From PLA3 sp964592235 (GTDB taxonomy: Bacteria; Planctomycetota; Phycisphaerae; UBA1845; UTPLA1), in assembly GCA_964592235.1 (NCBI GenBank), contig CAZQCF010000004.1, forward strand, positions 112,891 to 176,890: a stretch of 64,000 nucleotides of DNA, written 5' to 3'. Every line of letters begins with the position of its first letter. Positions within the stretch are counted from its first letter, which is position 1. Shown here one piece after another: positions 18,006 to 26,772 of this stretch. Below the pieces are notes generated by a model. It was not told where the DNA came from. It was given only the letters and a program-made list of their open reading frames with translations, and searched no databases. Made by a program: the position numbers and the translations under genes.

Positions 18006-20666
18006 CTATTCATATCGCAAGGTCTCCACCGGCCACGTCCGTCCCGCCCGCACCGCCGGGAACAACGCCCCCAGCACCGACGACACGATCGACAGGATTC
18101 CGATCCCGATCACTTCCGACCATTTCCACGCGCTGGGAATCTTGTCGAACGAATACGTTTCCGGACTCCACACGCGCCAGTCGGGGTTCAGCCGCGCCAG
18201 CCAGTCCTGAATCTCATTGATGTGGTCCACGAAGGCGATCCCCAGCATCGACCCGAGGATGCAGCCCACCAGCCCGATCGCCCCGCCGTAGGCGAGGAAC
18301 ACCGCCGACACACCCGCGGCGCTGCCGCCCAGGCTCTTGATGATGCCGATATCGCGCGTTTTCTCCTGCACGATCATGTAGAAGATGCACAGAATCAGAA
18401 ACACCGCGACGATGCTGATCACGCCGAACATGATCAACACGAGAAACTTCTCCTTCTCAATCGCCGAGATATACGTCGCCTGCATCTCCTCCCAGGTTTG
18501 AATTCCGACATTTGTAAGCATCGCAACTTCCATCGCGTCGGGCTGGAGCGTGTCAAGATACTTCAGCCACTCCGACTCGATCAGCGCCTTGTAACGCTGA
18601 AGCGTCGGACGATCCCCGATTCGACTAAGTGACTCATCGAGATTAATCAGGATCTGGCTGCATCGTGCCGAGGCCGACGTGCCGTCAGATCGTTTCTGCG
18701 GCTCCATCGACAGCAGCCGCTGCAACGCATCGAACTCCACGTACACGTTCTGCGAGTCGATCTCGTGAATGCCCGTGCGCGAGTCATCCACGTATCGAAA
18801 CACCGCCTTGGGGGGCGGCTCGGTGCTGATGTCTCCGCTGCGCGTCAGCGGCACGATCGTCAGCATCACCCGCTCGCCGCGTGGCAGATTCGGCGACCGC
18901 TGATACTCGCCCGTCGGCAGCCGCCGCGCCACGATCGACCGACCGATGATGATGCCCGGCCACTCGGCGCCTTCGATCACCGGCTTCTCCTTCGGCCCGG
19001 CAAAGACGCCGGGACCGGGAAAAAGATCGCCCGGCCGGCGCGTGTAACGCTGCGTCTCTTCGCGCCGTGCTTCAGGCGACAGCTTGTCCAGATACGCGTG
19101 CCATTTCGCGTCCATGTCGCCGGGCAGCGCCGCCACGCCGGACTCGTCAAAGCCGTAAAATGGCTGACCCTGCCTGGCCAGCGATGTGCCGCCAAAGCGA
19201 TTGTGGTAGAACAAATCGCTGCCGAATTGCGTCACGCGCATGTACTCATCGAGCCGAATCCCGAGGATGCCCACGTTTCGCGCGCTTTTGCTCGTCGGGA
19301 ATTGCAGGATTCCCACCGTGCGCACCAGCGGCGTCGCCTGAGTCACGATCAACTTGCCCGACTTCGGATCCGTCAGTTTGCTGATGCGGTCAATGAACCC
19401 CTGGTAGTACGGAAACCCCTGCAGGCTGCCGTCCATCACCAGATCGCCGAGCAGGCCGTGCGCCTTCTCCTTGATGCTGTCCACGAAGCCGCCCATGACG
19501 CTGATGACGATGATCATCATCGCCACGCAGAGCGTCACCGCGCCGACGGAGAAAAACGCGATCCGCTTGCGCTGAAGCAATCGCGCCGCGAGAAACGCGA
19601 CGTAAAACCGCGGCCAGCCGAGAAACGGACTCACCCGCCATGACAGCCACCAGATCAGCGCCGCGACACCGATCAGCACAAGCCACAACGCCGCGTTGAA
19701 GTAATACCACTCCAGCCGCACAAATGATTGATAATCCAGCCCCAGCCACAACGCCGGGCTGAACACGCGAAACGCAAGCGGAAGCTCGGGCGAATCGTCG
19801 AAAAAGAACCGGTGATACAGCGTCGTCGGTTCCCAGGTCAGCAGCGAGTAAATCGCGCACGCCGCCAGCCCTACGCGCACCGCATACAGGTACCATCGCG
19901 ACCAGCCCCATCGCGCGACACCGAACATCCCCGGCCAGCGAATCAGCAGCACCCAGACAAACAGCAGCGCTCCCAGCAGCAGCAGGCTGTGATCCTGTCC
20001 GTCGCTCGACACTTCGCCGGGAATGAAGTACCACGCCATTCCGGTCAGGCGCTTCTGCACTGTGAGGGTCAGTCCGCCGAACGGCGCCTGGTCATCCTCC
20101 AGATCCGTCAGCAGATAGCGCCACTCCCAATGCGCGGCGGATTGATGCTCTTTCAGGTGTGCGATCAACTCGCGCCGCTTCGCCTGCATCGATTCCGGCA
20201 TCTGTCGCAGCATGCGCCCGCGCGACACGTACTCCACGAACAGCTCGCGCCCCTCGATCGGCCGACCGATCAGCGCCCCGCCCCACGCCGCGTTCATGCA
20301 GGCGATCGTCGTCCACACCGCGACCACGAACCAGATCAACCCCGCGGCCACGGCGCTGCCGCGCGTCGCCGCCCCGGCCTGCCAGCGACCCAGCGCCGCG
20401 AGCGACATCACAATCCACCGCACCAGCCCCAGCACCATCAGCGCGATGGCAACGAGCGGCGCCGCGACCAGCACCGGCACCGTCAACAGCGCCATCGTGC
20501 CGCGCGACAGGGCGATCGGCCGACCCAGCAGCGGCGCGAGCGCCGCTTCGACGACGATGTAAAACGCCCCCGCAATCAGATTCGCAATGACGAGAAAGAG
20601 CAGATAGACCGGGACCGTGATCGGCGCGAACAGGATGAACAGGATCAGCGCGAGTCGCGAGGGCAC
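18006..20666 (-). CDS. LolC/LolE (FtsX-like) ABC permease with extended N-terminus
   Basis: An 886-aa permease. The C-terminal ~500 residues match the LolC/E type: one helix (FFSVGAVTLCVAMMIIVISVMGGF), a large extracytoplasmic domain, then three helices (FLVLIMFGVISIVAVFLILC, the EKTRDIGIIKSLGGS loop, and the final PAVRAG...ETLRYE). The first ~380 residues add roughly eight further hydrophobic segments not found in LolC/E. The start is a GTG at 20666, 2 nt after the lysS stop, so it is translated from the lysS operon. Partner ATPase: 16903-17760. Confidence 0.87.
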   Translation of the reverse strand: MPSRLALILFILFAPITVPVYLLFLVIANLIAGAFYIVVEAALAPLLGRPIALSRGTMALLTVPVLVAAPLVAIALMVLGLVRWIVMSLAALGRWQAGAATRGSAVAAGLIWFVVAVWTTIACMNAAWGGALIGRPIEGRELFVEYVSRGRMLRQMPESMQAKRRELIAHLKEHQSAAHWEWRYLLTDLEDDQAPFGGLTLTVQKRLTGMAWYFIPGEVSSDGQDHSLLLLGALLFVWVLLIRWPGMFGVARWGWSRWYLYAVRVGLAACAIYSLLTWEPTTLYHRFFFDDSPELPLAFRVFSPALWLGLDYQSFVRLEWYYFNAALWLVLIGVAALIWWLSWRVSPFLGWPRFYVAFLAARLLQRKRIAFFSVGAVTLCVAMMIIVISVMGGFVDSIKEKAHGLLGDLVMDGSLQGFPYYQGFIDRISKLTDPKSGKLIVTQATPLVRTVGILQFPTSKSARNVGILGIRLDEYMRVTQFGSDLFYHNRFGGTSLARQGQPFYGFDESGVAALPGDMDAKWHAYLDKLSPEARREETQRYTRRPGDLFPGPGVFAGPKEKPVIEGAEWPGIIIGRSIVARRLPTGEYQRSPNLPRGERVMLTIVPLTRSGDISTEPPPKAVFRYVDDSRTGIHEIDSQNVYVEFDALQRLLSMEPQKRSDGTSASARCSQILINLDESLSRIGDRPTLQRYKALIESEWLKYLDTLQPDAMEVAMLTNVGIQTWEEMQATYISAIEKEKFLVLIMFGVISIVAVFLILCIFYMIVQEKTRDIGIIKSLGGSAAGVSAVFLAYGGAIGLVGCILGSMLGIAFVDHINEIQDWLARLNPDWRVWSPETYSFDKIPSAWKWSEVIGIGILSIVSSVLGALFPAVRAGRTWPVETLRYE

Positions 20667-20668
20667 GG

Positions 20669-22177
20669 CTATTCCTTGCCCGACGGGGAAATCGGCTCAG
20701 CGCCGCTCGCCGATGCGCCGCCTTGCGGCCGTTGAAGCGGAAACAAAATCACGTCGCGGATGCTCGCCGCGCCGGTCATCACCATCACCAGGCGGTCGAT
20801 GCCGACACCCAGCCCGCCCGCCGGCGGCATGCCATATTCCAGCGCCGTGATGAAATCTTCATCCATCACGCGCATGGTCTCGTCGCCCTCGCCCGTCACC
20901 TGCGCCGAGAGCGTCTCGCGCTGCACGGCCGGGTCGTTCAACTCGGTGTACGCGTTGGCCAGCTCCATGCCGGAGACATACGCCTCAAACCGCAGGGCGA
21001 TGCCGGCATCGCCTTTCTTGCGGCGCGTCAGCGGGCACAGCGCCGCGGGGTACTCGGTGACAAACAGCGGGCCGATCAACTTCTCCTCGACCGCCGCCTC
21101 GAACAGTTTGTTCGCGATGATCGCGTCGTCCATGCCCGGCGCCTCGATGCCCATCTGCGCCGCGCGCTTCCGTACCGCCGCCGCGTCCCGTCCATCAACG
21201 GCGGCGTGTTCGGTCAGCAGGTCGTAGTACGCCTTGCGCGGCCAGGGCGGCGTGAAATCCACCTCGTGCCCGCGAAACTGACGCTTGTAGTTTCCGCCCG
21301 TCGCCTCGATCGACGCGACGCACAACCCCTCGACGATGTCCATCATGTCGGACAAGTCGCCGTAGGCCTGGTAGCACTCCATCATCGTGAACTCGGGGTT
21401 GTGCTGCGTGCTGATCCCCTCGTTGCGGAAATTGCGATTGATCTCGAACACCCGCTCCATACCGCCCACCAGCAGCCGCTTCAGGTACAACTCCGGGCTG
21501 ATCCGCAGAAACAGGTCCATGTCCAGCGTGTTGTGATGCGTCGTGAACGGCCGCGCCGCCGCCCCGCCGTAGATCGGCTGCAGCATCGGCGTTTCCACTT
21601 CGAGAAACCCGCGCCCGCGCAAGAAATCCCGCACCGCGTCAATGATCCGGCAGCGCGCCTTGAACGTCGCCATCACCTCGGGATTGGAAAACAAATCGAC
21701 GTATCGCTGCCGATACCTCTGATCGGTGTCCGTCAGGCCGTGCCACTTTTCCGGCGGCGGGCGCAGCGCCTTGCACAGCAGCGTCACCGAGTCCGCCCAG
21801 ACCGTCACCTCGCCCGTCTTCGTCCGGCCCGGCGAACCATCGATCCCGATGATGTCGCCCAGGTCCAGCAGCCCGACGCCCTCCCACGCGGCGTCGCCCA
21901 CCGTCGCCTTCGAGATGCCGATCTGCACATCGCCCGTCGAATCGCGCAGCGTCAGAAACGCCAGCTTGCCCATCACGCGCCGCAGCGCAATGCGACCGGC
22001 CGTGCGCAGCTTGCTCGCTGCGTCAGTCTGACCGGCTTGCAGCCCGGCCGATTCGACGCGCGCTCGAACGTCGGCCGCGCGGATCACACCCTCGAATCGC
22101 GCGCCGTACGGATCGACGCCGCGCTCGACGTGCTGGTGCAGTTTCTTCAGGCGTTCTTCGTAGTATTGGTCGCTCAT
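20669..22177 (-). CDS. lysS: Lysyl-tRNA synthetase, class II
   Basis: Class II LysRS of 502 aa charging tRNA-Lys. It has the N-terminal OB-fold anticodon domain (GRIALRRVMGKLAFLTLRD), motif 1 around FLEVETPML, motif 2 (FRNEGISTQHNPEFTMMECY) and motif 3 (GLGVGIDRLVMVMTGA). The C-terminus ends in a short variable tail. First gene of an apparent lysS-permease-ATPase operon; promoter not identified in the 216 nt upstream. Confidence 0.96.
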   Translation of the reverse strand: MSDQYYEERLKKLHQHVERGVDPYGARFEGVIRAADVRARVESAGLQAGQTDAASKLRTAGRIALRRVMGKLAFLTLRDSTGDVQIGISKATVGDAAWEGVGLLDLGDIIGIDGSPGRTKTGEVTVWADSVTLLCKALRPPPEKWHGLTDTDQRYRQRYVDLFSNPEVMATFKARCRIIDAVRDFLRGRGFLEVETPMLQPIYGGAAARPFTTHHNTLDMDLFLRISPELYLKRLLVGGMERVFEINRNFRNEGISTQHNPEFTMMECYQAYGDLSDMMDIVEGLCVASIEATGGNYKRQFRGHEVDFTPPWPRKAYYDLLTEHAAVDGRDAAAVRKRAAQMGIEAPGMDDAIIANKLFEAAVEEKLIGPLFVTEYPAALCPLTRRKKGDAGIALRFEAYVSGMELANAYTELNDPAVQRETLSAQVTGEGDETMRVMDEDFITALEYGMPPAGGLGVGIDRLVMVMTGAASIRDVILFPLQRPQGGASASGAEPISPSGKE

Positions 22178-22288
22178 GGAGAAAATGAAAAACGATGGTT
22201 CCGGATTGCCGCGCCGGGGCGAATGCTATTCGCAGCGTTGCGGGCATTCAACCCCGCCGCTTCGCAGGCCCGTACCGAGGCGGGATTC

Positions 22289-22332
22289 GAGCAAAAGAAA
22301 ACGCCCGCGACGTGCATACGACGCCGCGGGCG
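22289..22332 (-). terminator. Rho-independent terminator after the cysteine-rich gene
   Basis: On the minus strand, 8-bp arms CGCCCGCG and CGCGGGCG enclose a 15-nt loop and are followed by TTTTCTTTT. It lies about 60 nt after the stop at 22394. Confidence 0.75.
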
Positions 22333-22393
22333 CTGGGTTCACTCTGCGTGACCGCGCCGGATGATTCACCCGGCGCTCATCTCGACAACGGAC

Positions 22394-23329
22394 TTAGCTC
22401 TTCGTCACTTTCTCCGCCGCCGCCATCGCCGCCTCGTACTGCGCCTTCACCAGCGCCATCCGGGCCGACGACTCGCACGTCATCTTCTCGTTCTTCACGA
22501 CGTAGGTCACCTTCCCGTCGGCCTTCGCCTTCGGGCAGACCTTCGACGAGCAATCCACTTCCTTGCCGTCCACGACGTACTTCATCGACACCGGCTTGAT
22601 CGCCGCCAGCACGATCTCGCGCGCCTTCTGCGCCTCTTCCATCGTGTCGAACATCCGGCCGGCCACCATGAACTTCATGCCCTTGTCCTTCGAGCAGCTC
22701 GACTCGCCGGTCGCCACGAACGTACCCGGGCGGTTCTTCATGTCGGCCGATCCCTTGGTCTTGTTGCAGGTGCCCGGCTCGGTATTGCCGGTCGCGGCCG
22801 CCATGTTCACTTTGGTCGTCTTCACCGCCGGCTCGCTTTCACCCGTCTTCGAGCAGGGCGCGGCCGCCGTCTTCGTCTTGCTGCACGACGCCATTTGCTT
22901 GTCGTTGCAGTAGCTGATCTCGCCATCCTTTACGCAGGCGATCGTCGTGAACTTGGTGATGAACTCCTCCGATGCCGCGACCAGCGCCGCCTCGGCCTTG
23001 TCCTTGCAGTCATACGACTCACCCGCCACGACGTACACAACCTTGCTCTTGGACGCTTCGGCCGCCTTGCCGGCTTCCATCGGGCAGTTGTACGACTTGT
23101 CGCCGACCTTCATCGTCATCGTCGGCATGCCCGTCTTCGAGCAGCAGCCTTCCTTCATCGACGCCATCGTCACCTTCACGGCATCCTTGCAGCAGCCGTC
23201 CTTCGCCGCGGCCGTCGTGCCCTTGGCGGCCTCTTTATCTTTGCAGCAACCCGGGCCGGCCAGCGCCATCGTGTTCAGACAACACACGACCGCCACAGCC
23301 AACGCTCCACAAACCATTCGCTTCATCAT
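22394..23329 (-). CDS. Exported cysteine-rich protein with repeated modules
   Basis: Not a family I recognise. The start MMKRMVCGALAVAVV at 23329 follows GGGAG and gives a signal peptide ending near ALAG. The mature part (~290 aa) is Lys/Ala-rich with many cysteines: CC pairs in GPGCCKDK, DGCCKDAV and EGCCSKTG, plus single Cys in YNCPMEAGK, YDCKDKA, YCNDK, SSCSKDKG and VDCSSKVCPK. A ~50-residue module (VVYVVAGESYDCKDKAEAAL) recurs near the end (VTYVVKNEKMTCESSARMAL). A periplasmic metal-binding or redox role is an inference from cysteine content only. Followed by a good terminator; transcribed alone. Confidence 0.75.
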   Translation of the reverse strand: MMKRMVCGALAVAVVCCLNTMALAGPGCCKDKEAAKGTTAAAKDGCCKDAVKVTMASMKEGCCSKTGMPTMTMKVGDKSYNCPMEAGKAAEASKSKVVYVVAGESYDCKDKAEAALVAASEEFITKFTTIACVKDGEISYCNDKQMASCSKTKTAAAPCSKTGESEPAVKTTKVNMAAATGNTEPGTCNKTKGSADMKNRPGTFVATGESSCSKDKGMKFMVAGRMFDTMEEAQKAREIVLAAIKPVSMKYVVDGKEVDCSSKVCPKAKADGKVTYVVKNEKMTCESSARMALVKAQYEAAMAAAEKVTKS

Positions 23330-23686
23330 CACTATCTCCCGTTCGACTCGCATTCCCGTCGGCAGGGGCAACCCTTCGGCCACGCAGCCGCTTGTCGCCC
23401 CTCGCCATATTTCCATTTCGTTCACAAGCGCCCGGACGCCGGCCCGCCCCGCGACGCTATCAGAGACTCATACGTTACGATCCTGCCCCCGGTTTCGCCA
23501 ACTCCCTGTGAAACAATCGCGCAACACGGTCTAGCCCGCCTCGCGGACGTCAACCACCCGCCTAATAGAACCACCCCAACACCCCGCCTATTCCACCATT
23601 CAGTGGACGCTTTCACCAGCCATCTCACCCCAGCCCACGGCGGCGTCACTATCTCACGGGGCCAGCGGACTTTATATTTCACGCTT
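23330..23686. other. Divergent intergenic region
   Basis: This 357-bp stretch separates the cysteine-rich gene from miaA. It contains no convincing gene. A TATATT at 23673-23678 lies 8 nt before the proposed miaA GTG and could be a -10 giving a leaderless or very short-leader mRNA, but no matching -35 is seen. Confidence 0.3.
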
Positions 23687-24829
23687 GTGATTGCGAAATC
23701 CCCGATCAACGACCCGCCCAAGCCCCGAATGGTCCTCCTGCTGGGAACCACCGCCAGCGGGAAGACCGCCGCCGCCCTCGCCCTCGCCCCGCTTCTGAAC
23801 GCTGAAATCGTCAGCATCGACTCCATGCAGGTCTATCGCCGCATGGACATCGGCACCGCCAAGCCGACCCCCGCCGAACGCGCCGCCGTGCGGCATCACC
23901 TGATCGACGTGGTCGAGCCGAGCGAGTCGTTCAGCGTCGCCCGGTTCGTCGAACTGGCTGACGCAGCCATTGCAGATATCACGGCGCGGGGCAAGACCGT
24001 TCTCGCTGTCGCCGGCACACCGCTCTACCTGATGGGTCTGATGTACGGCATGTTCGAGGGGCCGTCGGCCGATGAGTCGTTTCGTGCTGCGCTGCGCGAG
24101 CGGGCGACGCGCGAGGGCACGCCCGCTTTGCACGCCGAGTTGGCGGTGATCGATCCAGCCGCCGCGGCGCGCATTCACCCGAACGATCTCAAACGCATCG
24201 AACGGGCGCTGGAGGTGCATCGCCTCACCGGTCGGCCGCTTAGCGCCATGCAGACGCAATGGGATGCCTCGCACATGCGCTATGCAGCGAGCGTCGTGGG
24301 CATTCGCCGCGAAAAGGAAGACACGTCGCGACGGATCAACCAGCGCGTGCGACAGATGATCGACGCAGGTCTCGTTGACGAAGTCCGCTCGCTGCTGGGC
24401 GAATCAACCCCCTCTCCCTCGCAGGTCGCGACAAGTGACTCGCCGCGGCGAGGAGAGGACCGGGCTACTACACCCTCTCCCTTCAAGGGAGAGGGCCGGG
24501 GTGAGGGTCAAGTTCCTGACACACCCGGCAGCGCTTCCCCCTCACCCAACCCTCTCCCCCAAGAGGGGAGAGGGCCGATGGCGCCGCTAAGCGACCAGGC
24601 CCGCCAGGCCGTCGGCTACGCGGAGATTCTCGCGCACCTCCGCGGCGAATGCTCGCTGGATGACGCCGTCGAACAGATCAAGATCAACACGCGGCGGCTC
24701 GCGAAGCACCAGCGGACGTGGTTTCGCAAGTTCCCGATGACGCGCTGGGTGGATGTACGCGAAGAGGAGCCGGAGGAATTGACCGCAAGAAAGTTGCTCG
24801 ATTCAATTCAATCAACGCCAAATCCTTAG
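23687..24829 (+). CDS. miaA: tRNA dimethylallyltransferase MiaA with in-frame repeat insertion
   Basis: MiaA transfers a dimethylallyl group to A37 of tRNAs reading UNN codons. Visible motifs: P-loop GTTASGKT, substrate loop DSMQVYRRMDIGTAKP, catalytic-region AGTPLYL, and LKRIERALEVHRLTGRP. Between MIDAGLVDEVRSLLGE and the C-terminal QAVGYAEILAHLRGE lies a ~60-residue Ser/Pro/Gly-rich insert encoded by tandem palindromic repeats (24404-24583). Without it the length (~320 aa) is normal. The start is uncertain: GTG at 23687 or ATG at 23729. The much longer open frame upstream is not MiaA-like. Confidence 0.88.
   Translation: MIAKSPINDPPKPRMVLLLGTTASGKTAAALALAPLLNAEIVSIDSMQVYRRMDIGTAKPTPAERAAVRHHLIDVVEPSESFSVARFVELADAAIADITARGKTVLAVAGTPLYLMGLMYGMFEGPSADESFRAALRERATREGTPALHAELAVIDPAAAARIHPNDLKRIERALEVHRLTGRPLSAMQTQWDASHMRYAASVVGIRREKEDTSRRINQRVRQMIDAGLVDEVRSLLGESTPSPSQVATSDSPRRGEDRATTPSPFKGEGRGEGQVPDTPGSASPSPNPLPQEGRGPMAPLSDQARQAVGYAEILAHLRGECSLDDAVEQIKINTRRLAKHQRTWFRKFPMTRWVDVREEEPEELTARKLLDSIQSTPNP
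24404..24583 (+). repeat. Three palindromic CCCTCTCCC-type repeats inside miaA
   Basis: Three inverted-repeat units in tandem. One runs from about 24409 (CCCTCTCCCTCGC) to 24466 (GCGAGGAGAGG). The second is at 24475-24497 (CCCTCTCCC TTCAA GGGAGAGGG). The third is at about 24550-24575 (CCCTCTCCC, CCAAGA, GGGGAGAGGG). A related single unit is at 49833-49857. The insert length keeps the miaA frame open. Confidence 0.85.
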
Positions 24830-24864
24830 TGCTTGCGCGGCGATGAAATGTATCGGCTTTCTCG

Positions 24865-25998
24865 TCAGTGTTCCGGATGATCGAGCGAGCGCGGCCACTC
24901 TAGTGCAATCCGCTGACCCGGCCGTAGAGTCTTGACCGGCAACTCGATTCCCGGAAACCGTTTCCTGAACCCAGCGATGCTGAGTCTGCTTCCACTTCGA
25001 CTAAAGTAATGACCCTCTTTCGGATAGATCAGGCACCCGGTCTCATCACATACTCTGTCTTTTGTCGAGAATACGACATAGTACCTATTTGGCTCCTCCA
25101 GAAACCCAGTACCGCCGACCTTATTTCGGCTCCCCTTGCCGATGCGCGTAAGTTTGACGGTTGCGGCTGGGCTGTATGATGGCGTACGATTAGCGTAGAC
25201 GCACTTGCCTGCAAATGTACACTTATTGCATTGACTTCCGACTCGAGGACGAAGCTCAGTATCAGCTTCAATCAATGCGGCTAAATGAGACAGCTTATTA
25301 CGTATGGAATGCGCATCTTGAATCCGCAATTCCCATGTAACTATTCTACGAGCGTCCACCAAGGCGAAGGTTAGGCGAACTTGATCGCCGCTACTGTCAT
25401 TCATGTATGGCAGCGCGTATAATTGCAGTTGCTCAGCGAAGATGCGAGGAGACTGACCGGTTTTGTAATCAACTATGTGGATCTGGCCCCGTTTCTCCCT
25501 CAATACCAGATCGACAATTCCGAAGACTTTGGTTTCGGCAAGGTCATAGCGAAGCGAATGTTCGACAGCTTCGATTGTTGCGTCTTTCGGCAAGCTACCT
25601 AAGGCAAATGCGAGCCGAGAAGCATCATTGCTTGTAGGCTTGGATGCTCGTGACACTAGGTAGTCGGAAACCGTCTTGCCAACGTAGCCTCGAAGCTCGT
25701 TCTCGCAATACCGATGAAACTCGCTTCCCGCGCGGGTCATGCGATTTTGCGAACGCCCGATGAGCTTCTCCATGTACGCCAACCGAAACTTATGGGGACA
25801 GGTCGCGTAACACTGCAAGCGCGAGAACGAGAGATACTCGGCCTTGAGGCACTCTTGGGGGCTAGAGTATGATGTAGGCCTCTTTCTTGTGTGCGGAGGC
25901 GTCGAGTCAGTTGTGTTTGATGATGTATACCATGAATCGTGCCGCAACGCATGCCAACTGAACAACAGCAGGGTGAGTATTAGAAATGCTGTGACCAT
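24865..25998 (-). CDS. Membrane-anchored PD-(D/E)XK (RecB/Cas4-like) nuclease
   Basis: A 377-aa protein. Residues 2-18 form one hydrophobic segment (VTAFLILTLLLFSWHAL). A RecB-family nuclease core follows: LSFSRLQCYATCPHKFR (57-71), His95, Asp163 in GIVDLVL, Asp177-Tyr-Lys179 (HIVDYKTG) and the QLQLY motif (190-194). CNKCTFAGKC (257-266) plus Cys63 or Cys67 resembles the 4Fe-4S ligands of AddB/Cas4. The last ~100 residues are an unassigned domain. All catalytic positions are present, so an active exonuclease is likely. Base composition is clearly lower in GC than its neighbours. No cas, addA or helicase gene is nearby. The ATG at 25998 is the only reasonable start before the core. Confidence 0.8.
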   Translation of the reverse strand: MVTAFLILTLLLFSWHALRHDSWYTSSNTTDSTPPHTRKRPTSYSSPQECLKAEYLSFSRLQCYATCPHKFRLAYMEKLIGRSQNRMTRAGSEFHRYCENELRGYVGKTVSDYLVSRASKPTSNDASRLAFALGSLPKDATIEAVEHSLRYDLAETKVFGIVDLVLREKRGQIHIVDYKTGQSPRIFAEQLQLYALPYMNDSSGDQVRLTFALVDARRIVTWELRIQDAHSIRNKLSHLAALIEADTELRPRVGSQCNKCTFAGKCVYANRTPSYSPAATVKLTRIGKGSRNKVGGTGFLEEPNRYYVVFSTKDRVCDETGCLIYPKEGHYFSRSGSRLSIAGFRKRFPGIELPVKTLRPGQRIALEWPRSLDHPEH

Positions 25999-26049
25999 TT
26001 TGGTGATACCGATTGGTCAATCCAGTGATGCTACGTCGTGGGCCTACAC

Positions 26050-26766
26050 TCAAGACTCTTTACGACGGCGAACACGAGTGAAGACCAAGGCCATTGCCAC
26101 AAGTGAACCCGGCTCCGGGGTAATTGTCATGGTCAAGTAAGTCATATCATTCACGTCGCTACCATTCGCATCGATGATGAAATCAACGGCAGAGCCTGCG
26201 GAAACCACTGTTGAAAAGCTAAAGGGCTGTGGGCCCTGCCCGGGTGACGGCGTTATTGCAAAAACAGGTGAGCGATCGACGTACACACGTGCGGCAACGT
26301 TGCAGCCGAAGCCGTCCGAACATCCCACGAGTCCTGATACATCGATTTGGCCTGTCACCTCACTCACCCAGCGCCGAATCGACCAATGCTCTATAGGCAA
26401 ATGACCGTGATTTCCATTTGTTCCGTTTGGATGGCCGCCGGTATCCCAGAGGGCCGTCCAGTAAGCGCCATCCTGAACACGCCAACATGGAACATGAAGG
26501 GATGGGCCAAAGTCGCCGGAAGGAGTCGTCAGGTATTGGTTCATCGGTTGAAAGTCTGTGGGGAGATACTGTCCATCCGCGTCATTCGTCCGACCCCAGT
26601 ACCCGTAGTACCAATTGTCCTGCCCCTGCACGCCGGAAAACTCAGCAACCGAGTCTGCGATGATGGTAGCATTTCCCTGCGTGGCGAAAGCACCAATTAC
26701 CGTGGCGATGAGCGTGAACTGAAATCGCTTGACGTGCCCTTTCGTAAATGGGCCGCAATGGAGCAT
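26050..26766 (-). CDS. PEP-CTERM surface protein
   Basis: A 238-aa exported protein with a signal peptide (KRFQFTLIATVIGAFATQGNA) and a C-terminal sorting signal PEPGSLVAMALVFTRVRRR. PEP-CTERM proteins are processed by exosortase and displayed on or released from the surface; no exosortase is in this window. The central part is Trp/Gly/Asn-rich and probably a beta-sandwich, with no known domain seen. The start codon lies inside a perfect hairpin (26752-26772). The nuclease gene follows 51 nt downstream on the same strand. Confidence 0.8.
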   Translation of the reverse strand: MLHCGPFTKGHVKRFQFTLIATVIGAFATQGNATIIADSVAEFSGVQGQDNWYYGYWGRTNDADGQYLPTDFQPMNQYLTTPSGDFGPSLHVPCWRVQDGAYWTALWDTGGHPNGTNGNHGHLPIEHWSIRRWVSEVTGQIDVSGLVGCSDGFGCNVAARVYVDRSPVFAITPSPGQGPQPFSFSTVVSAGSAVDFIIDANGSDVNDMTYLTMTITPEPGSLVAMALVFTRVRRRKES

Positions 26767-26772
26767 TGCGGC
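26752..26772 (-). promoter_or_regulatory. Perfect hairpin over the PEP-CTERM start codon
   Basis: GCCGCAAT and ATTGCGGC arms (8 bp) with a 5-nt loop. On the minus strand the proposed ATG (26766) sits in the stem-loop junction. A second perfect palindrome, GGAGGCCTCC, lies at 26788-26797. Confidence 0.5.

Noticed and set aside
20723..22351. 542-codon plus-strand open frame
   Set aside because: Antisense of lysS, whose class II motifs are unambiguous.
22361..23686. N-terminal extension of MiaA by ~440 residues
   Set aside because: The extension is antisense to the cysteine-rich gene and its promoter region, with no MiaA similarity; MiaA proteins start just before the P-loop.
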